Positions 1 through 9,000 of a stretch of 64,000 bases of DNA are shown here, in pieces. The stretch covers positions 62,001 to 126,000 of the forward strand of contig JAKAUN010000006.1 in the NCBI GenBank assembly GCA_021817605.1. Reading direction: 5' to 3'. Position numbers and translations under genes: made by a program. Source of the stretch: Thermoplasmata archaeon. GTDB taxonomy: Archaea; Thermoplasmatota; Thermoplasmata; Lutacidiplasmatales; UBA184. The first letter of the stretch is position 1, and each line of letters begins with the position of its first letter. The notes beneath the pieces are model-generated. The model had not been told where the DNA came from. It searched no databases and saw nothing but the letters and a program-made list of their open reading frames with translations.

Positions 1-944
1 TGAGCCTCACCGTGGCCGAGGGCGAGCTGCTCACGCTGCTCGGGCCGAACGGGAGCGGCAAGACCACGCTCCTTCGCGCGATCGCCGGTTTCGAGCCGCC
101 GAGCTCCGGGGCGGTCCGCCTGAAAGGCGCCTCGCTCGAGGGAGTCGCTCCCCACCGTCGGTCGATCGGCCTGCTGTTCCAGGACCCGGCGCTCTTTCCG
201 CATCGGAGCGTCTACGAGAACATCGCCTACGCCCCGCTCCTCGCGCGAAAGCCGATTGGCACGGTCCGTGACGAGGTGGCGGACCTTTCCCGTCTCCTCG
301 GCCTCGAAAGGCTCCTCGACCGGGCGCCGGACCAGCTCTCGGGAGGGGAGCGGCAGAGGGTCGCCCTCGCCCGGACGCTCGCGGCGCGCCCGAGCCTGGT
401 CCTCTTGGACGAGCCGTTCGCGTCGGTCGACTACGAGGTGAGGGGTCTCCTTAACGCCGAGTTCCGACGCGCGCTGGCCGCGCGGGGGACCGCAGCGATC
501 CACGTGACGCACGACCGGGAGGAGGGCCTTTTCCTCGGCGATCGCGTGGCGCTCCTGTTCGACGGGAGCCTCGAGGCCCTCGGGGAGCCGGCGGAGGTGT
601 TCGCCCACCCGCCGAGCGCGCGAGTGGCGCGGTTCCTGGGCTACAACGTCCTTCCGAGCGCCTCCGGTGCGATCGCGGTCCTCCCCGAGGAGCTCGGGGT
701 CGTGGCGGCGGAGGCGGCGGAGCTGGGCGCGCCGGGGACCTACACGGTCCTTTCCTCCGGGACGGTCGGCCGCGGGTTCCGAGCGCTCCTCGGGAGCAGC
801 ACCGGCGAGAGGGCCGAGGTCCGCTCGCCGACCCCTCTCCCGCGGGCCGCCTGCTACCGCCTCCGCTGGGAGCGCTCGGTCCGTCTTCCCTCCACGGAGG
901 GGCTATCGGCCACTCCGCAGAGCCCAAGAGGGGCCGCACCCTAG
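1..944 (+). CDS. ABC transporter ATP-binding protein (5' end outside window)
   Basis: Nucleotide-binding subunit of an importer of the molybdate/tungstate/iron/thiamine (CUT/MOI) type; it would sit on the cytoplasmic face of a permease not seen here. The reading frame is open from base 3 and the first visible GTG (base 12) falls just before Walker A, so the normal N-terminal 20-30 residues lie upstream of the window. Seen in order: Walker A GPNGSGKTT, Q-loop LLFQDPALFPH, signature LSGGERQR, Walker B LVLLDEPF, H-loop VTHD. After the ATPase core comes a short C-terminal extension (about 100 residues) weaker than a full TOBE domain. The phrase RFLGYNVLP after the core is common in tungstate/molybdate ATPases, but the substrate cannot be fixed from this subunit alone. 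Confidence 0.85.
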   Translation, partial: SLTVAEGELLTLLGPNGSGKTTLLRAIAGFEPPSSGAVRLKGASLEGVAPHRRSIGLLFQDPALFPHRSVYENIAYAPLLARKPIGTVRDEVADLSRLLGLERLLDRAPDQLSGGERQRVALARTLAARPSLVLLDEPFASVDYEVRGLLNAEFRRALAARGTAAIHVTHDREEGLFLGDRVALLFDGSLEALGEPAEVFAHPPSARVARFLGYNVLPSASGAIAVLPEELGVVAAEAAELGAPGTYTVLSSGTVGRGFRALLGSSTGERAEVRSPTPLPRAACYRLRWERSVRLPSTEGLSATPQSPRGAAP

Positions 945-966
945 AGCGGCCGTGTCCGACTTCGAC

Positions 967-3699
967 ATGAGTTCCGTCCGCGAGTCGCTGCCCCTGGGAG
1001 ATGGTCGCGCGACGATCTATCGGGTCGACCGACTTGCGGGCGTCGAAAGCTCCCGCTACGCCCGACGTCCTCGCACGGTCCGAATTCTCCTCGAGAACGT
1101 GCTGCGCCACGCCCACGGCGCTGCGGTGCCGGACGGGCTCGTGGCCGTGGCCAACGGGGAGAGCACGGCCCGTGCGGCGGAACTCGCCTACTACCCCGAG
1201 CGGGTCCTCCTGCAGGACTTCACCGGCGTGCCGGTCCTCGTCGACCTCGCCACGCTGCGCTCCTCGGCCCAGCGCCGGGGGGCGGATGCCTCGCGGATCG
1301 ACCCGGTGGTGCCGGTGGATCTCGTGGTCGACCACTCGGTCCAGGTCGACAGCTACGGCTCGGCCCGCTCGCTCCAGATCAACCTCGACCGGGAGTACGA
1401 GCGCAACGCCGAGCGCTATCGGCTGCTTCGGTGGGCCAAGGAGGCGTTCGGCAAGGTCCGCATCGTCCCGCCGGGCAACGGCATCTGCCACCAGGTGAAC
1501 CTCGAGTACCTCGCGAGCGTCGTCACGCTGCGCGACGGGCCGGACGGACCCGTCGCCTTCCCCGACACCTTGGTCGGCACCGATTCGCACACCACGATGG
1601 TGAACGGGCTCTCCGTCCTCGGCTGGGGGGTCGGGGGCATCGAGGCCGAAGCGGTCCTCCTCGGCGAGCCGTATTTCCTCGATCGACCCAAGGTCGTCGG
1701 GGTCGAGCTCGTCGGCACGCTGCCCGCGGGGACGACCGCCACCGACCTCGTCCTCACCGTCACCCGACGGCTGCGGGAGAAGGGCGTGGTCGATCGCTTC
1801 GTCGAGTTTTACGGTCCCGGGCTTCGCTCGCTGAGCGTCCCGGACCGGGCGACGGTCTCGAACATGTGCCCGGAGTACGGGGCGACCTCGGCCCTGTTCC
1901 CCATTGACGAATCCACGATCGCGTACCTTCGGGCGAGCGGACGCGACGAGGCGACCGTCCGCCGGGTCGAGGCCTACGCACGGGCCACCGGCCTATGGGG
2001 GACGCCGGCCCCGGGGAGCCTCGACTTCGACGACCATCTGACCGTCGACCTTGCCGGCGTCGTCCCCACGATCGCCGGGCCGCGCAACCCCGAGGAGAGC
2101 GTTCCCCTTTCGGGAGCCCCCGCGTCGTTCCGCAAGGCGCTCGAGAGCTACCGCACGACGCACCCGAAGCCGGCGAACGGCTCGGGTCCCAGCTACCCGG
2201 CCGACGACCCGCTTCGCCCGTTCGACGGGGAGCTCGGCCGTCCTGTCGCCCCGTCCCGTGGCACCGTGTCGCTCGAGGACGGCGCCGTCGTGATCGCCGC
2301 GATCACCAGCTGCACGAACACCTCCAACCCTTCCGTGATGGTCGGCGCCGGACTCCTCGCGCAGAAGGCCGGCGCGCTCGGGCTCACGGTCCCTCGTCAC
2401 GTCAAGACCTCGCTCGCCCCCGGCTCGAAGGTCGTCACCGACTACCTCGGGCGTGTCGACCTTCTCCGCCCCCTCTCCGCGCTCGGCTTCGACCTGGTCG
2501 GCTACGGTTGCACCACCTGCATCGGCAACTCCGGTCCCCTCCCCCCCGAGGTCGACCGAGCCGTGCGCGAGAACGACCTGTTCGTCGCCGCGGTGCTGAG
2601 CGGCAACCGCAACTTCGAGGCGAGGATCCACAACGAGGTTCGGGCGAACTATCTCGCCTCGCCGATGCTGGTCGTCGCCTACGCCCTCGCCGGGCGGATG
2701 GACATCGATCTCACGCGCGAGCCGCTGGGCCGGCGGGCGGACGGCACCCCGGTGCTCCTTTCCGAGATCTGGCCCTCCGCCGAGGAGATCGCCCGCACGG
2801 TGCGCGCGGCGCTCGAGCCGTCGATGTTCCGGGAGACGTACCGCGCCATCGAGGTCGGCGACGCGCACTGGGAGGCGCTGGACGCGCCGAAGGGCCCGCT
2901 CTACCCGTGGGAGGCCGCCTCGACCTATCTGGCCGAGGCGCCGTTCCTCGAACTTCCCGCTCCGTGGCTCCCCCAGGACGGCCTCCTCGCCCGCGACGCG
3001 AGGGCGCTCCTCGTCCTCGGCGACAAGGTCTCGACCGACCATATCTCGCCCGCCGGCGAGATCGCCGAGGGCACGCCGGCGGCGACCTACCTCGAGGCCC
3101 ACGGGGTCCCCGCGCGGGAGTTCAACACCTACGGCTCGCGCCGCGGCCACCACGAGGTCCTTCTCCGCGGGACGTTCGCGAACGTTAGGCTCCGCAACGA
3201 GCTCGTCGCCCCGAGGGAGGGCGGCTACACCGTCCATCTCCCGTCGCGGGAGAGCATGACGGTCTTCGACGCGGCCGAACGCTACCGCGCCGAGAAGGTC
3301 CCGCTTGTCGTCCTCGCCGGGAAGAGCTACGGCCAGGGCAGCTCGCGGGACTGGGCGGCGAAGGGTCCGCGGCTCCTCGGCGTCGGGGCGGTGATCGCCG
3401 AGAGCTACGAGCGGATCCACCGCTCGAACCTGGTGGAGATGGGGGTCCTTCCCCTCACCTTCCCGGCCGGCCGGGGGTGGAAGGCGCTCGGCCTCACCGG
3501 CACGGAGAGCTTCACCCTCGGGCTTGCGGACGGCGTCTCGCTCGGCCCCGGCGCGGAGGTCCGGGTGCGAGCGGAGGCCTCCGACGGTCGCACCACCGAG
3601 TTCCTGACGAGCTGCCGGCTCGGCTCCGCGGTCGAGCTCGCCCACTACCGCTCCGGCGGGATACTTCCCTACGTCATGGACCACCGGTTCCGGCGGTAG
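967..3699 (+). CDS. acnA: Aconitate hydratase A (citrate/isocitrate isomerase)
   Basis: Isomerises citrate and isocitrate through a [4Fe-4S] cluster in the cytoplasmic citric acid cycle. The 910-residue length fits AcnA/IRP1-type enzymes. The cluster ligands are visible as Cys449 (in SCTNTSNPS) and Cys515/Cys518 (in GCTTCIGNSG); the C-terminal swivel domain follows with GKSYGQGSSRDWAAKG carrying the catalytic Ser region. The ATG at 967 is chosen because aconitases begin with a short segment before the TIYRVDRL strand; a GTG at 952 in the same frame is the alternative. It lies 22 bases after the ABC ATPase gene on the same strand. It pairs functionally with the isocitrate dehydrogenase gene at 30.7-31.8 kb. 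AcnA-type aconitase in an archaeon is usually read as acquired from bacteria. Confidence 0.97.
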   Translation: MSSVRESLPLGDGRATIYRVDRLAGVESSRYARRPRTVRILLENVLRHAHGAAVPDGLVAVANGESTARAAELAYYPERVLLQDFTGVPVLVDLATLRSSAQRRGADASRIDPVVPVDLVVDHSVQVDSYGSARSLQINLDREYERNAERYRLLRWAKEAFGKVRIVPPGNGICHQVNLEYLASVVTLRDGPDGPVAFPDTLVGTDSHTTMVNGLSVLGWGVGGIEAEAVLLGEPYFLDRPKVVGVELVGTLPAGTTATDLVLTVTRRLREKGVVDRFVEFYGPGLRSLSVPDRATVSNMCPEYGATSALFPIDESTIAYLRASGRDEATVRRVEAYARATGLWGTPAPGSLDFDDHLTVDLAGVVPTIAGPRNPEESVPLSGAPASFRKALESYRTTHPKPANGSGPSYPADDPLRPFDGELGRPVAPSRGTVSLEDGAVVIAAITSCTNTSNPSVMVGAGLLAQKAGALGLTVPRHVKTSLAPGSKVVTDYLGRVDLLRPLSALGFDLVGYGCTTCIGNSGPLPPEVDRAVRENDLFVAAVLSGNRNFEARIHNEVRANYLASPMLVVAYALAGRMDIDLTREPLGRRADGTPVLLSEIWPSAEEIARTVRAALEPSMFRETYRAIEVGDAHWEALDAPKGPLYPWEAASTYLAEAPFLELPAPWLPQDGLLARDARALLVLGDKVSTDHISPAGEIAEGTPAATYLEAHGVPAREFNTYGSRRGHHEVLLRGTFANVRLRNELVAPREGGYTVHLPSRESMTVFDAAERYRAEKVPLVVLAGKSYGQGSSRDWAAKGPRLLGVGAVIAESYERIHRSNLVEMGVLPLTFPAGRGWKALGLTGTESFTLGLADGVSLGPGAEVRVRAEASDGRTTEFLTSCRLGSAVELAHYRSGGILPYVMDHRFRR

Positions 3700-3735
3700 C
3701 TCACGGCCGGGGCGCGGGACGATCGGGCGGACGCG

Positions 3736-5112
3736 ATGATACGGGTCTGCATCAATTCCCAGACCCCTCCGCTACGTCCGCTCCGAGGCGCCGGCCGGTC
3801 CGGCACCCTCTGGCGCTCCGGGGTCGACTACGAGCCCAATGTCGGCGGCGTGGTGCCGATGATGCGTGCGCTGCTGCGAGCGAGCGTCGGACGCTGGATC
3901 GCGCCGCACCCGCGCTGGGTGGCCCTCGGCGGCCCCGGCCTGCCTCCTCTCGTACGGACCGACGACGGCTTCCTCCTCGAGACGTTCTCGCTCGAGGGGT
4001 CCGCGCGCGCGCGCTACTCCGACTTCAAGGAGGCGATCTGGCGCTCGTTCCACGGACCGAGCACCTTTCGCTTCCCGATGGAATCGTACCCGGCCTTTGT
4101 CGAGTACAGCTGCCGCGCCGCCTCGCGCCTCCTCGACCACCTCGAGAGCTACGACCTGTTCTACGTGAACGACTTCCAGCAGCTCCTGGTCGGAGGCCTC
4201 ATCGGCTCGGCGGCGCCGGCGCTGCTTCGCTGGCACATCCCGGTCGATCTCCAGGGGTATCCGGAGCCGGTGCGGCGTTTCTTCGTCAAAGCGATGGAGG
4301 GGTTCGACGCCATCGTCGTGAGCACCCGCGCCGGCCTCGAGGAGCTCATCCGTTCCGGCTTCCAGGGACGCGCCTTCCAGGTCTACCCGTACCTCGACCC
4401 TACCGCCCAGCGGACCGCCTCCCCCTCGGAGGTCTCGGCGTTCCGTGCGCGCTACGGGCTCCCCGAGCGCTCGCCGATCGTCCTGTCCGTCGCGCGGATG
4501 GACCCGGTGAAGCGCCACGACCTCCTCCTTGCCGCCTTCGCCCAGGTGCGCCGCCGGCACCCGAGCGCCCGTCTCGTGCTCGCCGGTGGGGCGAGCTTCT
4601 CCACGCAGAGCCTCTCGGGCCGGGACGCGCCCTCCAAGGCCGAGAGGTGGGAGCGCGAGCTGCGCCAGGAGATCCGCTCGCGGGGGCTCGAGGGATCGGT
4701 CGTCCTCCCAGGGAGCCTGACCGAACCCGAGCTCCAGGCCGTTTACACCTCGGCGCAGGTGTTCGTGCATCCTGCCCCGTGGGAGGGATTCGGCCTGGTC
4801 GCTGTCGAGGCCTGGTGCCATAAGCTGCCCGTGGTCGTGAGCGACGGCGCGGGGGTCTCCGAGTTGGTCGACGACGACGTCAACGGCTACACCTACCCCG
4901 CGGGTTCGGTATCGGCCATGGGACAGCGGATCTCCCAGTTGCTCTCCCGACCGGAGGAAGCGCTGCGGATGGGCGAGGTGGGAGCCCTCTCGGCACGACG
5001 CTGCTTTGTCGGCCCGGCCGCCGCCCGGCTGCGGGATATCTTCGAGCGGACGATCGAGCTCTACGACCAGGCCGGCCTGCGCGTGCCCGTCCCGCCCGGA
5101 GGGCTCGCGTGA
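3736..5112 (+). CDS. Glycosyltransferase, GT-B fold, family 4-like (TreT-like features)
   Basis: A 458-residue retaining glycosyltransferase that would move a sugar from a nucleotide-sugar donor. The C-terminal Rossmann half has LSVARMDPVKRHDLL and the E-x7-E region EGFGLVAVEAW (about residues 350-360), typical of GT4. The N-terminal half has FYVNDFQQLL and LLRWHIPVDL, which resemble the acceptor-side segments of trehalose glycosyltransferring synthase (TreT) and its relatives. The stop overlaps the start of the HAD phosphatase gene by 4 bases, so the two are co-translated. The pairing suggests synthesis of a sugar or sugar phosphate followed by dephosphorylation, for example a compatible solute, but this is inference. 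Acceptor unknown. Confidence 0.85.
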   Translation: MIRVCINSQTPPLRPLRGAGRSGTLWRSGVDYEPNVGGVVPMMRALLRASVGRWIAPHPRWVALGGPGLPPLVRTDDGFLLETFSLEGSARARYSDFKEAIWRSFHGPSTFRFPMESYPAFVEYSCRAASRLLDHLESYDLFYVNDFQQLLVGGLIGSAAPALLRWHIPVDLQGYPEPVRRFFVKAMEGFDAIVVSTRAGLEELIRSGFQGRAFQVYPYLDPTAQRTASPSEVSAFRARYGLPERSPIVLSVARMDPVKRHDLLLAAFAQVRRRHPSARLVLAGGASFSTQSLSGRDAPSKAERWERELRQEIRSRGLEGSVVLPGSLTEPELQAVYTSAQVFVHPAPWEGFGLVAVEAWCHKLPVVVSDGAGVSELVDDDVNGYTYPAGSVSAMGQRISQLLSRPEEALRMGEVGALSARRCFVGPAAARLRDIFERTIELYDQAGLRVPVPPGGLA

Positions 5113-5903
5113 GTCTCCGCAGCACCTTCGGAGCCGGCGCCGGGCGTCCGGGACCCGAGCCGAGCGCGCTGAGCTCGGATGCCTGGTACACGCTCATCTA
5201 CCTCGCGCCGGCACGACGGCAGGAGCTTCACCGGGCACGCCGTCGCGTCTGGCTTGCGCCCCTCCTCCGGGCGGGCCTCGGCCGCCCCGAGGCGGTCGGC
5301 CTGCTCGAGCGCCTCGACGCCTGGAAGCGTGCCTGCGAGTCGCGGGGGAGGACGCCCACCCTTCCCGAGCAGGTCGCCTGGCTCGCCGGGCGCGCGGGTC
5401 GGCCCCTCCCCGACGACGGGATCTACGCGGAGCTCGACCAGGTGCTCCTACGCTCGGGCGTCCGACCGGCTCCCGACGCCGCCCGGGTGCTCCGCACCCT
5501 CTCCGACCGCGGGGTACGGCTCGCCGTCGTCTCCAACGTTACCAACGAGAGCCCCACGGCCGCGCGAACGGTCCTCGACCGAGCGGGACTCCTGCCGCTC
5601 TTCGAGACGGTCTACCTCTCCTCCGAGCATCCGTGGTCGAAGCCACGCCCCGAGCCGTTCTGCCAGGTCGCAGGGTTCCTCGGCGTGTCCCCGCGCTCGA
5701 TGGTCCATGTCGGCGATCTCACCTACGACCTCCGCGGAGCGCATCGGGCCGGAGCCGCGGCCGTCCTGTTCACCGGCTACGCCCGCTGGAACCGCTTCCT
5801 TCCCGGGGCTCCTCCCGCGTCCTTGCGCCGCCGCGTCCCTTCGGCCTCACGCTGGACGGAGGTCCTGGCCCAATGGCCGTTCGCCCCTTCCCGGGGGTCT
5901 TGA
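5109..5903 (+). CDS. HAD-superfamily hydrolase (L-2-haloacid dehalogenase-like fold)
   Basis: Predicted soluble phosphatase. HAD motif I is SSDAWYTLI with nucleophile Asp24; motif II is VVSNVTNE (about residue 141); the motif III lysine is in HPWSKPRPEP; motif IV is HVGDLTYDLRGA (about residues 200-208). An alpha-helical cap of roughly 80 residues lies between motifs I and II, as in class C1 HADs. The GTG start sits inside the stop region of the glycosyltransferase gene. The second acid of motif I, usually two positions after the nucleophile, is Trp here, as in dehalogenase-like members, so the chemistry is not certain. Substrate unknown; a sugar phosphate made by the neighbouring glycosyltransferase is one possibility. 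Confidence 0.85.
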   Translation: MSLRSTFGAGAGRPGPEPSALSSDAWYTLIYLAPARRQELHRARRRVWLAPLLRAGLGRPEAVGLLERLDAWKRACESRGRTPTLPEQVAWLAGRAGRPLPDDGIYAELDQVLLRSGVRPAPDAARVLRTLSDRGVRLAVVSNVTNESPTAARTVLDRAGLLPLFETVYLSSEHPWSKPRPEPFCQVAGFLGVSPRSMVHVGDLTYDLRGAHRAGAAAVLFTGYARWNRFLPGAPPASLRRRVPSASRWTEVLAQWPFAPSRGS

Positions 5904-6061
5904 GCGGGCGTCGGTCGGGCCGGCCCACGCCTCCTTGCTTGGGGCAGCGAGCCGTCGGGCGGACCGTCCCCGCCGAAGCGACGGCGGGAGGGCACCCACC
6001 TCGGTAACCGTTTCCGAACGGACAGAACGTTCTTAGACCTCATCCAGGTCGTCTCGGCGAA

Positions 6062-9000
6062 ATGCTCGCACCGCGAAGGTGGAAGCTAGGTCTGTGGATC
6101 ACGCCAATCGTACTGGTGGTCTGCGCCCTGATGGTGCTGCCGGCCGGCGCGCTCACGAGCGCGCACGGGACGAGGAGTCCCTCGGGAGCTGCCCCGACCG
6201 TCACGCCGGCCTCGGGTGCCGCCAGCCCGTCGGCCTTGGAGACGCGCTACGCCTCGCTGGGCGCGCCGCCGCCCGGCGCGACAACGCTCTCGAGGCAGAG
6301 CGTCGGACTGGGAGCTCCCGGGACCCGCCTCGTGCCTTCGATCTCCGGTGCGCCTGGCCTTTCCCGCCTCGCGTCGAGCCTTCCGCTCTCCAACGTCTCC
6401 CCCTCCCTGACGTCCTCCGCCTCCGCTGCCCAGCAAGTGCTGGGCCTGGTCCGCTCGGGCTCCCTCCCGGCGAACGTGGCCTACCTTCCCAGCAGCCGCC
6501 TCTTCCCCGGGGCCCTCTCGAGCCCGTCGCAGGTGGTGAGCCCTAGCTACAACCGCACTCCGGCTCCGATGGGACTTGCCGACCTCGGCCTGCGGGCGAG
6601 CGGTGCCTACGCGGTCTACACCCCGGAGGTCCAGGGCTCCGTCACGCTCGTCGGCTACAACGCGAGCGGCGGGTCGCTCTACGAGGACACGGGGGGCCTG
6701 TTCGCGGGTCGCAGCCCGAACGCCGCGCTCACCCCCTGGCAGTCCGGTCTCCAGCTCAACACGGTCGTCACCAACGTCTCCGATCCTACCTCGAACACGG
6801 GCGTGTTCTGGACCCAGAACGTGCTCGACGTCTCCGGCTCGACCCTTCAGTTCATCGACAACATCTGGAACTTCTCGAGCCCCGGGGCCCGCCTCGGCAA
6901 CGGAACGATCTCGAGCGGGAACGGGACCGTGGCTCAGGGTCTCTTCTACTACGACTACGGCCCCTCGATCCCTCTCTCGTTCCCGGTCTCGATCGACCTC
7001 TACAACACGGTCGCGAACGTCTTGGGCCGGACGACGGTCTCTTTCGGCTACACGATCACGGAGGGCGCCACTGTCTACCAGGGCATCTACGACACGGTCG
7101 CGTTCACCTCGGACCCCTCGCTTCCGCTGCTCGCGCCCTCCAACCTCATCGACGGCAAGGCGTTCACTCCTGCGGGGGCCCTCTACGATGCCGAGCTCGT
7201 CCTCGGTGGCCCCGGGGCCGGCTCGAACGCGGTGGTCCAGTCGCTCAACGGAACGATGTCGCTGCGCTACCGCAACGCGACGGGCTGGTTACCTTCGCCC
7301 GCGGCCTACTCCTACGGCGCGGACACCGGCGAGACGGCGATCGGAGTGGCAGGAACGTGGGCGGCGACCGGTGTCGAGCACGTCCTTCAGGGACCCTCGA
7401 TGACCTACGGCCTCTGGAACACGACCGCCGGCGTCCCGGCGGGTCACATCAATGTCAACCTTGTCCTTCAGCCGATCTACGGCCTCGTCTTCATCGGGCC
7501 CCCGTCTACCAACGACTACAACCTCTCCTGGGCGCCGACGACCGCCGGCGGTCAGCTCGTCACCGAGCTCCCCCCGCTGCCGACCTACGATCTGACCGCC
7601 TTCGCGGACGGGTTCGACCAGACCAACCAGACCCTCACGGGCAACACGATCGGCTCTCTTTCCCTGGCCAGCTCGCTCTCGCCGGTGTGGAACGCGCCGA
7701 TCTACATGAACGGCAACGCCCAGGCCGCCGCACTAGGGGCCGACACCGGGACCTGGAGCGGCACCGGTCCGATCAGCTTCTCGCACTTCGAGGTCGATGT
7801 CAACCTCACCTTCAACCAGCTCAACGACTACGGCTACCCCGAGTTCGACCTCTTCTGGGCCAACGGGGTTTCGAGCTACGCGCTGAGCGTCGACAACGTT
7901 TCCCAGGGACCGGACGTGCACCTCTTCCCCGCTCCGTTCACCATCTACTACACCGTCTACCACGAGTACGGGCGGCAGAGGACCCTCCCCAACCTCGGCG
8001 ATCAGTTCGCGGTCTGGGGCGGGGTCAACGACGTGTTCTCCAACCTCTCCCTGGTGGGCATCGCGCCCACCCCCAACTCGACGCCTCTCGGGGGCGCCGT
8101 CTCCCTCTGGCACTCGGCAGGGGTCCGGGTGACCGACGTGACGGCGACCAACGACACCTTCGGGGTTTGGGCGGCGAGCTCGGACGGCCTCGTGATGACC
8201 GACTCGTCCGTCGACCTCGGGTTCAGCGTCCTCGCGCTCGCCGACAGCTCGAATGCTCTCGTGACGAATCTCTCGGCGGTGGGTTCCTTGGCGGCCGTCT
8301 TTGCCATGGGCGGCTCGGCCAACCACTTTGTCGGCCTGAACGCGGACTCCGGCTTCACCGGCCTCTACGACCTCTCCTCGAACTCTTCGACCGTGAACTA
8401 CCTGAACGCGAGCTACGGGGCGAAGGGGGCCTATCTCGCGAACACCTCGGGGGTCGAGATCACGAACTCTCGGCTCACCGGGTCTTCGACCATCGGTGTC
8501 TTGGCCGTGAATTCCGACCGGGTCCTCGTCCAAGACCTCGTGGCGAACAACGGCTCGACCGGCGCGGTACTGTTGGGTGGCAACTACAGCACGACCACCC
8601 AGATCCTCGCCAACGACTACTCGACCGGCGTCTTGGTGGTCTTCGCCAACAACACGACGGTACGTGGGGTCTCCGCCTTGAACGGTTCCAGGTCGACGCT
8701 CCTTTTCGGAGCCAACTACACCTCGTTGAGCTCGGTCTCCGCGAGGAACTTGTCGACCGGACTCCTTGCCCAGGGCAGCAACCACACGTCGGTGAGCGGT
8801 CTCACGGCAGCTCTCTCCTCGGCGGGGGCCCTCGGCTCGGAGCTCAGCTTCACCAGCTTTGACGGCGTCACAGTCTCCCTCGGCTCCGACGGGGTGTTGC
8901 TGGCCCACGCCGTCAATACGACGGTCACGAACCTCCTCGCCAACGATTCCACCGGCTTCGAGGCCTCCGTGAGCAATAACACGTCGGTCTCCTCGGTCAC

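Noticed and set aside
1993-3684. 563-codon open frame opposite the aconitase gene
   Set aside because: It is an antisense shadow made open by high G+C; the plus frame is a full aconitase with cluster ligands.
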